This document shows positions 25,601-33,719 of a stretch of DNA of 51,874 bases, in pieces. The position numbers were made by a program, and so were the translations under genes. The notes below the pieces were generated by a model. It did not search any database. It saw only the letters and a list, made by a program, of their open reading frames with translations, and was not told the origin of the DNA. Numbering within the stretch: the stretch's first letter is position 1; every line of letters starts with the position of its first letter. The stretch is from an uncultured Cyclobacteriaceae bacterium (lineage in GTDB: Bacteria; Bacteroidota; Bacteroidia; Cytophagales; Cyclobacteriaceae). The DNA is taken from positions 1 to 51,874 of the forward strand of contig CALGOB010000153.1 in the NCBI GenBank assembly GCA_937958005.1, written 5' to 3'.

Positions 25601-26512
25601 GAAGCATTCAAAATTTGTTGTTAGTTTACTATTAGGGTTTCTTCTAACTGGGTGTCAGTCTATGAACTTTTTCTATTCAAAAAAAAACAGCCAAACATTA
25701 TCAAGCTGCTATTGAAGATTCAATGGTTTCTTCTGAAAAGAAAATATCTGATCAACTTATTTATCAATGAATCAAACTTAAACCTTGTTTGGCAGAAAAT
25801 AAACGGAGAAAAATACTTAACAGTAGTGACATGGAAACGAAATGTTAGTTTCTATAAACCTTATATAGATTCTAGTTGTTACAACACAGATAGTTATGAG
25901 ATTTGGGTCACTACCGCTCCTGAACTTCAAAATAGGATGAAGAATGTAAAATCTAAATATCATAATAACAGACTCAAACAACTACTGGGCTTGCCCCCCT
26001 TTTGCTGAATACAGTTAATTTGTTGAGATGCTAGTAAGGCCAGAAGATCTCTTTAGGTCATGCGCTGATAATGGAATCAATAAACCCGAATGATGCAATA
26101 GAAATTTGATGCAAACCATAACTAACAGTCATCTAGCCACCTAAATCCTAATTTCCTACTCATCATAATGGAGACTATGTCTGTGTTGCAAATCAGAATT
26201 TAGCTATCTAGCAGCCATTTATGATTTTCTCTTAAAAGTCTAATGCATCATTCGGGATAATAACCGATGCAGTTTACACTTTTCAGATAAAACTGATACA
26301 GTTTATATTGAATGGATGAATAAAAATAGAATAGATACTGTCAACGTGATCTATCAGATAAATATCCTTGGACTCAGTTAGGCTAGACCTATGATTGGAA
26401 TCTTCATAACAAAAACCATATTGGGTTAAGTGAATTTCTAATTGCTGCACATAAAAAAGTAATAATAAAAGACATTTACCCAACTGATGAATATCTATCC
26501 AACAAACTTTAA
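25599..26512 (+). pseudogene. Secreted lipoprotein pseudogene split by a MITE-like element
   Basis: The reading shifts frame but stays coherent. It opens with a lipoprotein signal (KHSKFVVSLLLGFLLTGC) from a TTG at 25599, then a frame change at an A9 run (about 25679). The next stretches are NLNLVWQKINGEKYLTVVTW, ELQNRMKN and LKQLLGLPP (to 26008), then in another frame FVEMLVRPEDLFRSCADNGIN. The family B element (26084-26258) intervenes. Coding then resumes as DKTDTVYIEWMNKNRI and, in a further frame with one TAG, PWTQLG and TYDWNLHNKNHIGLSEF, ending IYPTDEYLSNKL. I recall an uncharacterised Bacteroidota protein family with this order of blocks. Several frameshifts and stops show it is dead. 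Confidence 0.8.
26084..26258 (-). mobile_element. Family B MITE-like element, copy inside pseudogene
   Basis: 175 bases bounded by ACCCGAATGATGCA and TGCATCATTCGGG(AT), reversed relative to the other two copies. AATAA occurs on both sides (26079-26083 and 26259-26263), consistent with a 5-bp target duplication. It carries no coding capacity, so it needs a transposase in trans. Confidence 0.85.
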
Positions 26513-26560
26513 ATGAGTCTGGTTTATTTAAAAAAAGGCCTCTAAGTAATTTATCTAAGA

Positions 26561-27238
26561 TTAAACACCTATCATTTCAAACCTGAGTGAAAGTATCAAA
26601 TAGAGTGGAAAAAGAATTAAAGCCATAAAAAACACGATTTGACCATGTTTGCGGTTTTCATCGCTATAGGCAAATATCCGATCTCCATTAGGTAGTGTTT
26701 TTTTGAATTGCCATAAATACCACCCAGCGAAAATTCCTAAAAATCCACCTGCAAAAGCAATTAAATAAGTAACTGCTATCCAAAAATAGCTTACTGAAGT
26801 TGGTTTTGCCAATTCATAAAGCCTATCCTCTTTCATACCTTGAATCGTTTGATTATCTATCTTGATACCTCTATCATTCAATATTTTTTGAGCTAGTTTA
26901 AAATCAAATGGACTCCATTCGTCAGGCTTTAGGAGAATATCATACAATTCATTGTCATTAAATTTGAATAAATAGTGATTTGGATCTACCTCTTCAAGCT
27001 GTTCGCTTGCTATTTTCTCTAGTAGTTCATTTGCTCTTTCAAAATTTGATTGCTTGATTTTAATTTCTACCTTGTGCTGGATTTCTAATCCCCCAAGGTA
27101 AGTAGCGTCCAGTAAAGGTCTTTCTTTTTCAAGAATAACTTCAACTCCTTCTTGCTCCAATATTTCTCTAATGGTTTCTACCAATCCTACATCAGCTATT
27201 TTTCTAAAAGTAGCAAATTGATCCTTATCCATATCCAC
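26561..27238 (-). CDS. DUF2007-like protein with C-terminal membrane domain
   Basis: 225 residues. The N-terminal part (FATFRKIADVGLVETIREIL and VEIKIKQSNFERANELLEKI, about 8-80) has the DUF2007/ACT-like putative signalling fold that reads gene-dosage-type ligands in other proteins. A middle helical region follows, then two transmembrane helices (about 150-175 and 200-218). Function unknown; it is predicted to face the cytoplasm with a membrane anchor. It diverges from the DUF4293 gene over about 145 bases. Confidence 0.65.
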   Translation of the reverse strand: MDMDKDQFATFRKIADVGLVETIREILEQEGVEVILEKERPLLDATYLGGLEIQHKVEIKIKQSNFERANELLEKIASEQLEEVDPNHYLFKFNDNELYDILLKPDEWSPFDFKLAQKILNDRGIKIDNQTIQGMKEDRLYELAKPTSVSYFWIAVTYLIAFAGGFLGIFAGWYLWQFKKTLPNGDRIFAYSDENRKHGQIVFFMALILFPLYLILSLRFEMIGV

Positions 27239-27385
27239 TCAATTTTGATTGATTTATTAAAACTAAAGTGAATCTTCCTATAAAAGAAAGTATTATGTCT
27301 TATTAATTTAGACCAAGCGAAGGTCTTTCTATAAAACTGTTGGTTATATCGGCTATTCTTTCTTTTTTTGCAGAAAAACAGGAAC

Positions 27386-27871
27386 ATGATCCAACGTATT
27401 CAATCTATTCTCCTCGTACTAGTGATAGCATCTTTGATATCCTCTGTAGTTTTTCCGTTAGGCTTAAAGGCCAATGAAGAACTGAAAGAGGTGGCGGAAA
27501 TGTCTGCAAAGGAAACGGTGGTTAAAAAGCTAGTTGATGGGGAAGAGAAAGTACTAGAAACGAAAGGACATATTTATCTATTTATTTTACCTCTACTCGC
27601 TGCTGGGGTAGCTTTATTTTCTTTGTTTCAATATAAGAATAGATTACGTCAGATGCAACTGGGTGCTCTTAACTCACTGATTATGGCTGGTTCGTTGGGG
27701 CTCATTGTATTTAAATATGTAGACCTGGGTGAACTAATCCCTGTTACTACTCATGAAACCCCATTGTTTGGTTTCTGGGCGCTTGCCGCAGCCATGATTT
27801 TTAATTTATCTGCTAATCGATTTATCAGAAAGGATGAGAAGTTGGTAAAGAGCATGGATAGGATTAGATAG
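27386..27871 (+). CDS. DUF4293 family membrane protein
   Basis: 161 residues from the ATG at 27386 (MIQRIQSILLVLVIASLISS); a TTG 18 bases upstream is in frame but leads with non-conserved residues. Four transmembrane helices (about 1-22, 58-75, 85-105, 118-138) and a short cytoplasmic tail match DUF4293, a small Bacteroidota membrane family without known function. Neighbour genes give no hint. Expression signals are not clear. Confidence 0.85.
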   Translation: MIQRIQSILLVLVIASLISSVVFPLGLKANEELKEVAEMSAKETVVKKLVDGEEKVLETKGHIYLFILPLLAAGVALFSLFQYKNRLRQMQLGALNSLIMAGSLGLIVFKYVDLGELIPVTTHETPLFGFWALAAAMIFNLSANRFIRKDEKLVKSMDRIR

Positions 27872-28185
27872 TTTTTTTAGATAAAAGACAAAGATTAAAG
27901 GCTTTGAGATATTAGATCTTAACCCGAATAATTCGGGATGCCTGACCAAGGAAATAATTATTAGAAAAACTAAATGGTTTACCATCAAGGTAATCGATTC
28001 AGTAGAGTAAAATTGACATTCCTCAAATTTGGGATATATCAATTTTTTCATCATAAAACTAAGTAAATCAATTACTTGTTGCGCAAGGTCATGGTTTGTC
28101 ATGAGTAATGTAGGTTAAACTTCAAAAAAACCAGTTTTTTAAGATTAATCCGCTTCATCCAGTTAATCACTTTTAAGTAGGAATT

Positions 28186-28282
28186 AATGAACCAACCCCG
28201 ACCCAAGGGTACGGGGTATCTATGGGCAATAATTTAATGATCGACTCAAGAGTCGGGGAATTAATATCCCTTAGGGATTAAA
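28186..28282 (-). repeat. Family A repeat, main subtype, reversed
   Basis: Full copy in reverse orientation, from AATGAACCAACCCCGACCC to AGGGATTAAA. Confidence 0.92.
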
Positions 28283-28309
28283 TCAGAAAGGAATTCTCTT
28301 TTATTTTAA

Positions 28310-28487
28310 ACCCGAATGATGCATTAGACTTTTAAGAGAAAATCATAAATGGCTGCTAGATAGCTGCCTAAATTCTGTTTTGCAACGCAGACATAGTCTC
28401 CATTATGGTGAGTAGGAAATTAGGATTTAAGTGGCTATATGACTGCTAGTTATGGTTTGCATCAAATTTCTATTGCATCATTCGGGT
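28310..28487 (+). mobile_element. Family B MITE-like element
   Basis: 178 bases from ACCCGAATGATGCATTAGAC to TTGCATCATTCGGGTT. Ends are perfect inverted repeats of about 14 bp with an imperfect extension. Flanks read TTTTAA and TAAATT; because the flank is itself palindromic the target duplication cannot be resolved. Confidence 0.88.
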
Positions 28488-28578
28488 TAAATTGAGCAAG
28501 CGCGATTAATACTAAATTTATATCAAGAAAATGTCCTAGGACAAGACCCGGTTAAATTACATAAAAGCCTGATACTTT

Positions 28579-29172
28579 TTAATCTACACCTAAATCTTCT
28601 ACAATAGCATGATTTAGGGAGATCTCATTTACAGGGATACCTATATTCTCACTAATAAGCCCAATCATCATTCTTTCCAATTCATATCTATTTGAAATCT
28701 CATGAATATTCACTAGCTCCTTATAATTTAGAGCTATTACCCAGTCTACTAAATTCTTTAAGGTAGATTGAGTTAATGGTTTCTTTCTACCATAAACTTT
28801 TATCCCCATAAATTTCACATTTTCTGATGCATGTTGATCATGATCTAGCCTAACTAATTCAGGTAATTTAAATCTAGTTTCTTTTGACAGTTGAGACCAA
28901 TCTTCTTTGATGGAGTTCTGATCTAAAAAAGTGATCATCTTTTTTGAGGGGTGAATATTTTCTTTTGGTATATTTTTTTTTAAGAAACATGTCTTCAATC
29001 GATAGAAAATAATCTGTGATAAACAGCGATTTGAGGGTTTTATTTCTACTTTTTGATATACACACTCTACAAAATCATTTACAGTAACAATTTTTTCCGC
29101 TTCACTGTCGGTAATTGTAATTTCAAAATGATCTTCAACATCCATTAATAATTCAACTGAATCTAATCCCAT
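28579..29172 (-). CDS. Acyl-carrier-like protein with split ACP halves
   Basis: 197 residues. It begins MGLDSVELLMDVEDHFEITI: this is the second half of an ACP, with Ser5 in the DS(V/L)E phosphopantetheine site. A middle region (about 45-165) is not ACP-like. It ends IGIPVNEISLNHAIVEDLGVD and stops, which is the first half of an ACP just short of the attachment serine. I recall proteins of the same build elsewhere in Bacteroidota, so this is a family form rather than a break. Role: tethering acyl groups in an unknown pathway. It has the conserved 150-nt leader also found at 1763-1918. Confidence 0.7.
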   Translation of the reverse strand: MGLDSVELLMDVEDHFEITITDSEAEKIVTVNDFVECVYQKVEIKPSNRCLSQIIFYRLKTCFLKKNIPKENIHPSKKMITFLDQNSIKEDWSQLSKETRFKLPELVRLDHDQHASENVKFMGIKVYGRKKPLTQSTLKNLVDWVIALNYKELVNIHEISNRYELERMMIGLISENIGIPVNEISLNHAIVEDLGVD

Positions 29173-29345
29173 GTTTTAATTCTATTGTGGGAATCCCTAA
29201 AACTTCCTATTACTTTTCGACCCGATTTTTTTCCTGATATTGGGTTATCAAAATACTCATTTAGATCCACTAAACCCCGTTTTTGATGTCTTTTCTCAGA
29301 AAAAAATCCTAGTCTAAATTTAAAATCGAGTTTAGAACTCCCTTT
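29173..29345 (-). promoter_or_regulatory. Conserved 150-nt leader, copy 2
   Basis: Reverse complement matches 1763-1918 over its whole length (see that entry) and ends at the ATG of the acyl-carrier-like gene. Differences are mostly scattered substitutions, with conserved runs GATCTAAATGAGTATTTTGA and TTTTTTTCTGAGA. Confidence 0.65.
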
Positions 29346-29640
29346 AACTGATTTCTAAAGATAGTTTTTATTTGTTACTAACCGGAGCCACTTTTTTACA
29401 TGGCAAAACCCTTTACTTCTCATAAAATTGTTAATTTTAAACTACTGGTCTCCGAGAAAAATTAACTTAATGAAAATGGAGCGAGTAAAGTTAGACTTAA
29501 TTATTCGCGCAGGAAGATAGGCCTGCCAAAAAAAACAGCAGAGCCGCGATGGAGCTGTCCCCGGTGGAATAGGAAAACCAAATTGCTCCTATTTTTATTG
29601 AAAAAGATGTCATTCCTACTGTCAACTCAAGAAGAATCAA
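29346..29640. other. Divergent gap upstream of htpG
   Basis: Contains a small GCAGG/CCTGC stem near 29508-29526 and a locally GC-richer part (GCCGCGATGGAGC). No coding evidence. The sigma-54-like htpG promoter follows. Confidence 0.4.
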
Positions 29641-29660
29641 AACTCACGCCCCTTACAAGT

Positions 29661-29675
29661 CTGCCACTCTGTCAG
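29661..29675 (+). promoter_or_regulatory. Dyad activator-type site upstream of htpG
   Basis: CTGCCACTCTGTCAG is a dyad of the form CTGNCA-N3-TGNCAG. It lies 9 bases upstream of the sigma-54-like promoter and could bind an enhancer-type activator or heat-shock regulator. Inference from layout only. Confidence 0.45.
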
Positions 29676-29684
29676 TTTTTTAGA

Positions 29685-29700
29685 TTGGCGCGGACTTTGT
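29685..29700 (+). promoter_or_regulatory. Sigma-54-like promoter of htpG
   Basis: TTGGCGCGGACTTTGT fits the -24/-12 consensus TTGGCACG-N4-TTGC, with G for A and T for the final C. It is 43 bases before the ATG. No TAnnTTTG element is seen in the same place. Confidence 0.5.
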
Positions 29701-29743
29701 AAATGTGCTTTGAAAGAATAGCAAATAAAATATAACAATAGAT

Positions 29744-31636
29744 ATGTCAGAAAAAGGTACTATTTCAATTCACACGGAAAATATTTTTCCGATCATTAAA
29801 AAGTTTCTTTATTCGGATCACGAGATATTTTTGAGGGAGTTGGTATCTAATGGGATAGATGCTACGCAAAAAATAAAAAGATTGGCTTCTCTTGGTGAAT
29901 ACAATGGAGAGCTGGGTGATACTACGCTAGAAGTTAGTTTCGACGAAGAAAAAAAGACGATCACTGTAAGTGATAAAGGGATCGGGATGACGGCTGATGA
30001 GATTAAAAAATACATCAACCAAATTGCTTTCTCTGGAGCTACGGAGTTTGTAGAGAAATACAAAGATAAAGGCGATGAACAACAGATCATAGGTCACTTC
30101 GGTTTAGGTTTCTATAGTGCCTTTATGGTAGCTAGCCAAGTAGAAATTATTACTAAGTCTTACCAAGAAGGTAGTGAAGCTGCTAGGTGGATCTGTGATG
30201 GTAGCACAGAGTTTGAGATCACCGCTGCTGATAAAGCTGACAGGGGTACGGATATTATCTTACACATTGCGGAAGATTCTGAAGACTTTTTGAACCAGGG
30301 TAAGATTCAGGGCATTTTAGATAAGTATTCTAAGTTTATGCCTATCCCGATCAAGTTTGGCCAAAAGGATGAGAGTGTAGAGGACGGGAAAGACGAAGAA
30401 GATAAGCCTAAATACAAGACAGTGAAGGTTGATAACATGATCAACAACACTGAGCCATTATGGACTAAATCTCCTACTGAGTTAACTGATGAAGATTACC
30501 TTAACTTCTACAGGGAACTTTACCCTATGGCAGAGCCTCCGCTTTTTTGGATTCACTTGAATGTAGATTACCCATTTAACTTAACTGGTATTCTCTATTT
30601 CCCTAAGTTGAAAAAGGACTTGGAAATTCAGAAAAACAAAATCCAACTTTATTCTCGTCAGGTATTTATTACGGATGAAGTAAAAGATGTAGTTCCTGAA
30701 TTCTTGATGTTACTGCATGGTGTTATTGACTCTCCTGATATTCCTTTGAACGTATCAAGAAGTTTCTTACAAGCTGATGGAAACGTCAAGAAAATCAATA
30801 CTTATATCACGAAAAAAGTAGCTGATAAATTGGCTGATCTTTTCAAAAGTGATCGAGCTGCTTATGAAAGCAAGTGGAGTGATATTGGGGTATTTGTAAA
30901 ATATGGAATGATCAGTGAGCCTAAATTTGATGAAAAAGCGCTGAAATTCTTATTGCTCCAAAGTACAGACGATCAATTTGCTACTATAGAAGAATACAAG
31001 ACTAAAGTAGCGCCTAATCAAACAGACAAAGACGGCAAAGTAGTAGTTCTTTATACTACTGATATGGATAAGCAATTTGGTTACATAGATGGTGCTAAAA
31101 ACAGGGCTTATGATGTCATCAGGTTAGATAGTGTGATAGATCCTCATTTCATCAATCACCTAGAGCAAAAAGGGGAGTTTACTTTGAAAAGAGTAGATGC
31201 TGATGTAATCGACAAGTTGGTAGAGAAAGATGAAAAGAAAGAATCTGTGCTCTCTGAAGATGAGTCAAAGACACTGAAGGAGACTTTTGAAAAAGTAATC
31301 AATAATAAAAATGCTACAGTAGTGGTGGAATCACTAGCGACTGATGACTTACCAGTTATCGTAACATTGCCTGAATTCATGAGGCGTATGAAGGACATGT
31401 CTGCCATGGGCGGAGGTGGCGGTATGTTCATGATGGGTGACATGCCAGACCAGGTAACTGTTTCAGTAAATGCTAATCACGAATTGATCGGTAAAGCATT
31501 GAAAACTGAAGATGAGGCCACTAAAGAATCATTGGTGAAACATACTTATGATTTGGCATTACTTCATCAAGGGATGTTGACTGGTGCAGAGCTTACTAAC
31601 TTCATTAAAAGAAGTGTTGAGTTGGCTAGTAATTAA
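29744..31636 (+). CDS. htpG: Molecular chaperone HtpG (Hsp90)
   Basis: 630 residues. The GHKL ATP-binding site shows EIFLRELVSNGIDATQ (about 28-43), DKGIGMTADEI and GHFGLGFYSAFMV. The middle domain holds SRQVFITDEVKDVVPEFLMLLHGVIDSPDIPLNVSRS in order (residue spans about 305-345), and the C-terminal dimerisation part has a Gly/Met-rich patch (MGGGGGMFMMGDM, about 557-569). The loop is GIDA where most bacteria have ASDA. Cytosolic ATP-dependent chaperone for late folding and stress. Upstream: sigma-54-like promoter and dyad; downstream: strong terminator. Confidence 0.97.
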   Translation: MSEKGTISIHTENIFPIIKKFLYSDHEIFLRELVSNGIDATQKIKRLASLGEYNGELGDTTLEVSFDEEKKTITVSDKGIGMTADEIKKYINQIAFSGATEFVEKYKDKGDEQQIIGHFGLGFYSAFMVASQVEIITKSYQEGSEAARWICDGSTEFEITAADKADRGTDIILHIAEDSEDFLNQGKIQGILDKYSKFMPIPIKFGQKDESVEDGKDEEDKPKYKTVKVDNMINNTEPLWTKSPTELTDEDYLNFYRELYPMAEPPLFWIHLNVDYPFNLTGILYFPKLKKDLEIQKNKIQLYSRQVFITDEVKDVVPEFLMLLHGVIDSPDIPLNVSRSFLQADGNVKKINTYITKKVADKLADLFKSDRAAYESKWSDIGVFVKYGMISEPKFDEKALKFLLLQSTDDQFATIEEYKTKVAPNQTDKDGKVVVLYTTDMDKQFGYIDGAKNRAYDVIRLDSVIDPHFINHLEQKGEFTLKRVDADVIDKLVEKDEKKESVLSEDESKTLKETFEKVINNKNATVVVESLATDDLPVIVTLPEFMRRMKDMSAMGGGGGMFMMGDMPDQVTVSVNANHELIGKALKTEDEATKESLVKHTYDLALLHQGMLTGAELTNFIKRSVELASN

Positions 31637-31663
31637 GCGTTAACATTTATTAGAATATAGAAG

Positions 31664-31693
31664 AGTCAGTGGATTTATTCACTGACTTTTTTT
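31664..31693 (+). terminator. Terminator after htpG
   Basis: AGTCAGTG / CACTGACT stem (31664-31671 and 31680-31687) with a run of seven T. Confidence 0.9.
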
Positions 31694-31728
31694 GTGAAAA
31701 AGAGATTGAGTTATAGACAAAAGATACA

Positions 31729-31856
31729 AGAGTTTCAGTTTGTATTTGAGTAGGGGGGAAATAATTCTTCACCCTACCTCAAAGTACCTGTTGCTTTGTA
31801 AAAAATGAGCCAGTATGAATCCATTTGATCAACAGAATTTAATTAAATAACGGTCA
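31729..31856 (+). repeat. Family C repeat, copy 2
   Basis: Matches the reverse complement of 13599-13735 and, with an interrupting insertion, 41650-41920. Landmarks: AGTAGGGGGGAAATAATTCT, ACCTGTTGCTTTG, CATTTGATCAACAGAATTTA. Confidence 0.8.
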
Positions 31857-31920
31857 CACTTCAGGTACATACACTCCGTTTAAACTCTGTAGAGTACCTG
31901 CGTTGTTTTCTGATTAATCT

Positions 31921-31928
31921 TAAATTTG
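31921..31928 (+). promoter_or_regulatory. Promoter of the MORN-like gene
   Basis: TAAATTTG with TTG 15 bases upstream (31903-31905). It lies about 125 bases before the likely ATG at 32055. It also overlaps a TTG at 31926 that would otherwise be the longest start, which argues against that start. Confidence 0.5.
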
Positions 31929-32054
31929 CTTTCATCGTTTCCTGTGTTTTGTGGTCAACTCTATTCAAGGATGTACATAAATCTTTCGTTCTTGTTCTTT
32001 ATTCTTTTGTCTAATAAAGAAATACCATTTCTAGACATTTATCGTTATTTTCGT

Positions 32055-32894
32055 ATGATGATTATCAGAATACTTTTTACTTTATTGATTGTGTCTTATA
32101 GTTCTTTGTCAATAGCGCAAGATGAAGATGATCCATTTACCGTGGATTATGATACACCGCTTACCATAGACTTAGAATCTGAAAAAGACTTGGAAGATGA
32201 ATTTAAACCAAAGAAGAAAAAGGTCAAAAAAAATGTATTCTATGGTCTTAAAACTAAAAGAGGATATACTAAAAAAGGGTTTGGGGTAAAAACTGTTCGA
32301 GAGGAATTCAGGTTTTTAAAAACTCCAGTGGACATTGATCCTTTTGTTCGTGATATCTACTGGTATAACTACAAAAAGAAGAAGGTTATAAAATCAAGAA
32401 AAATAGATCCTAAGTATGGAGTTATTCTACATGGTCCATATGTAAAAAGATTGGGCGAGCAAGTGCTAGAAGAAGGTATCTTTTATAAAGGGATGAAGCA
32501 TGGCAGGTGGATAACGCTTAACAAGTATGATATTCTTAAAGATAAAGAGAAGTATTACAAGGGCTGGCCTAAACTATCTAAAGTTAAGTATTACGATAAA
32601 GATCGCAAGCACATGAGAGAAATTATCCCTGTTCAATTGGGGGAGAAAGAAGGAAACTACTTTGCCTTTCATGAAAGTGGGAGAGTCGCGGCCAAAGGTG
32701 AATTTCAATTTGATCACAAAGTAGGTGTTTGGATAGAATACTATGATCAGAGAAGGCGTAAAAAACGAGAAATCCAATATCCTGAAGATCCCTTCGATGA
32801 AAAATTTGAACCTTATATTATTCGTGAATGGGATGATAAAGGAGTGCTTATTTACGATAGGGCAATATATGCCAAGGGTCTGGTAGGAAAGTGA
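32055..32894 (+). CDS. MORN/YwqK-like secreted protein
   Basis: 279 residues from the ATG at 32055 (MMIIRILFTLLIVSYSSLSI is a signal peptide ending near IAQ). The frame is open further upstream, but that part overlaps the promoter. An acidic linker and KPKKKKVKKN come next, then repeated short beta units of the YwqK/MORN type: GVILHGPYVKRLGEQVLEEG, KGMKHGRWI, EGNYFAFHESGRVAAKGEFQ, KVGVWIEYYD. Such repeats form flat beta sheets used in protein or lipid contacts. Periplasmic or outer-membrane associated; function unknown. It stands alone. Confidence 0.7.
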   Translation: MMIIRILFTLLIVSYSSLSIAQDEDDPFTVDYDTPLTIDLESEKDLEDEFKPKKKKVKKNVFYGLKTKRGYTKKGFGVKTVREEFRFLKTPVDIDPFVRDIYWYNYKKKKVIKSRKIDPKYGVILHGPYVKRLGEQVLEEGIFYKGMKHGRWITLNKYDILKDKEKYYKGWPKLSKVKYYDKDRKHMREIIPVQLGEKEGNYFAFHESGRVAAKGEFQFDHKVGVWIEYYDQRRRKKREIQYPEDPFDEKFEPYIIREWDDKGVLIYDRAIYAKGLVGK

Positions 32895-33166
32895 GTTTAT
32901 CGAATGCTATAGGCTCATTGACCTATTTTCAAAGATCGTTTTTATGTAGACAAACTCTGTTTATCAGTGCTCTCCCTAATTCTAGGGAACATGAACAATA
33001 GCTGGTTTAAATTCCTTGCATTAATCAATTGTTGTAATACATTTTGCTAATACTATATAAATAAAAACACAACTTTTAGGATAGTAAACTGTAAGTTTTA
33101 GGTGATAATATTAGAACTCCTTGGGTCTATTTTTCGTTTTTAAAATAACGAAAACTATCAATTTCA

Positions 33167-33688
33167 ATGACTCAGATACCTATTACACTCAGCTGTCTAC
33201 TTATTATAGTGTTTTCTAACAATCAAATACCAGATTCAACAAGATTACAAGGAAAGTGGGATGCAAGTGTTTTAATAAGTTATCCTAGAGATACTGTACA
33301 GATAGAATCAAATCTTGATTGGTATTACGATAAAATTACGATCAAAACTGATTCTGGGTTCGTTACATTATTAGTTGAAAATGATTCCATAATTGGGACA
33401 GAAAAATTTTCAGTTATTAACGTAGCTGAATTCCACTTTGACGACACCTCACATGGCATAATATCATTTTATGACTTAGACATTTCAAATGATCAGGTAC
33501 GAGAGGAAGATCCTAGATTCACTGATCAGAATTTTTCTTTCTCTTTATATGAAAACGAAAATGGAAAATTCATCCTTTTAGACAATCATTTTAATCAGTT
33601 CGGAAGGGCAATAGATACAGTGGAATATGAATTTATTACTAATGAAAAACTCAAAATTTATGATAAAACAATCTCTAGACTTGAGTAA
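33167..33688 (+). CDS. Hypothetical secreted protein
   Basis: 173 residues, not recognised. The first 17 residues (TQIPITLSCLLIIVFS) look like a short signal or anchor. The remainder reads as beta-rich (LDWYYDKITIKTDSGFVTLL, FSFSLYENENGKFILLDN, VEYEFITNEKLKIYDKTI), which would suit a lipocalin-like or immunoglobulin-like domain; this is only a fold impression. It has an isolated position between the MORN-like gene and the TonB receptor on the opposite strand, with 31 bases between its stop and the receptor's stop. Convergent layout gives no functional link. Confidence 0.6.
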   Translation: MTQIPITLSCLLIIVFSNNQIPDSTRLQGKWDASVLISYPRDTVQIESNLDWYYDKITIKTDSGFVTLLVENDSIIGTEKFSVINVAEFHFDDTSHGIISFYDLDISNDQVREEDPRFTDQNFSFSLYENENGKFILLDNHFNQFGRAIDTVEYEFITNEKLKIYDKTISRLE

Positions 33689-33719
33689 TAGACAGAATTC
33701 TCAGCAAAAAAGATTTCCT

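Larger units (their letters stand above)
27872..28578. other. Convergent gap packed with repeats
   Basis: Contains AACCCGAAT-AATTCGGGAT (27921-27939), which looks like two family B ends fused without the middle; family A reversed (28186-28282); and family B (28310-28487). The remaining DNA shows no coding potential. Confidence 0.6.

Noticed and set aside
25652-26008. 118-codon frame as an intact gene
   Set aside because: Its first part is a shifted reading of a lipoprotein N-terminus, and it ends where another frame continues the same protein; it is part of the pseudogene.
28579-29172. The split acyl-carrier gene as a truncated gene
   Set aside because: I recall homologues with the same ends (start at DSVE, stop after DLGxD), and the start is preceded by a well-conserved leader.
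31926-32054. Upstream start of the MORN-like gene
   Set aside because: The TTG at 31926 overlaps a TAnnTTTG promoter, and the signal peptide begins at 32055.
32574-32777. Antisense frames within coding genes (for example under the MORN-like gene)
   Set aside because: They lie opposite genes with clear protein features and have no independent support.
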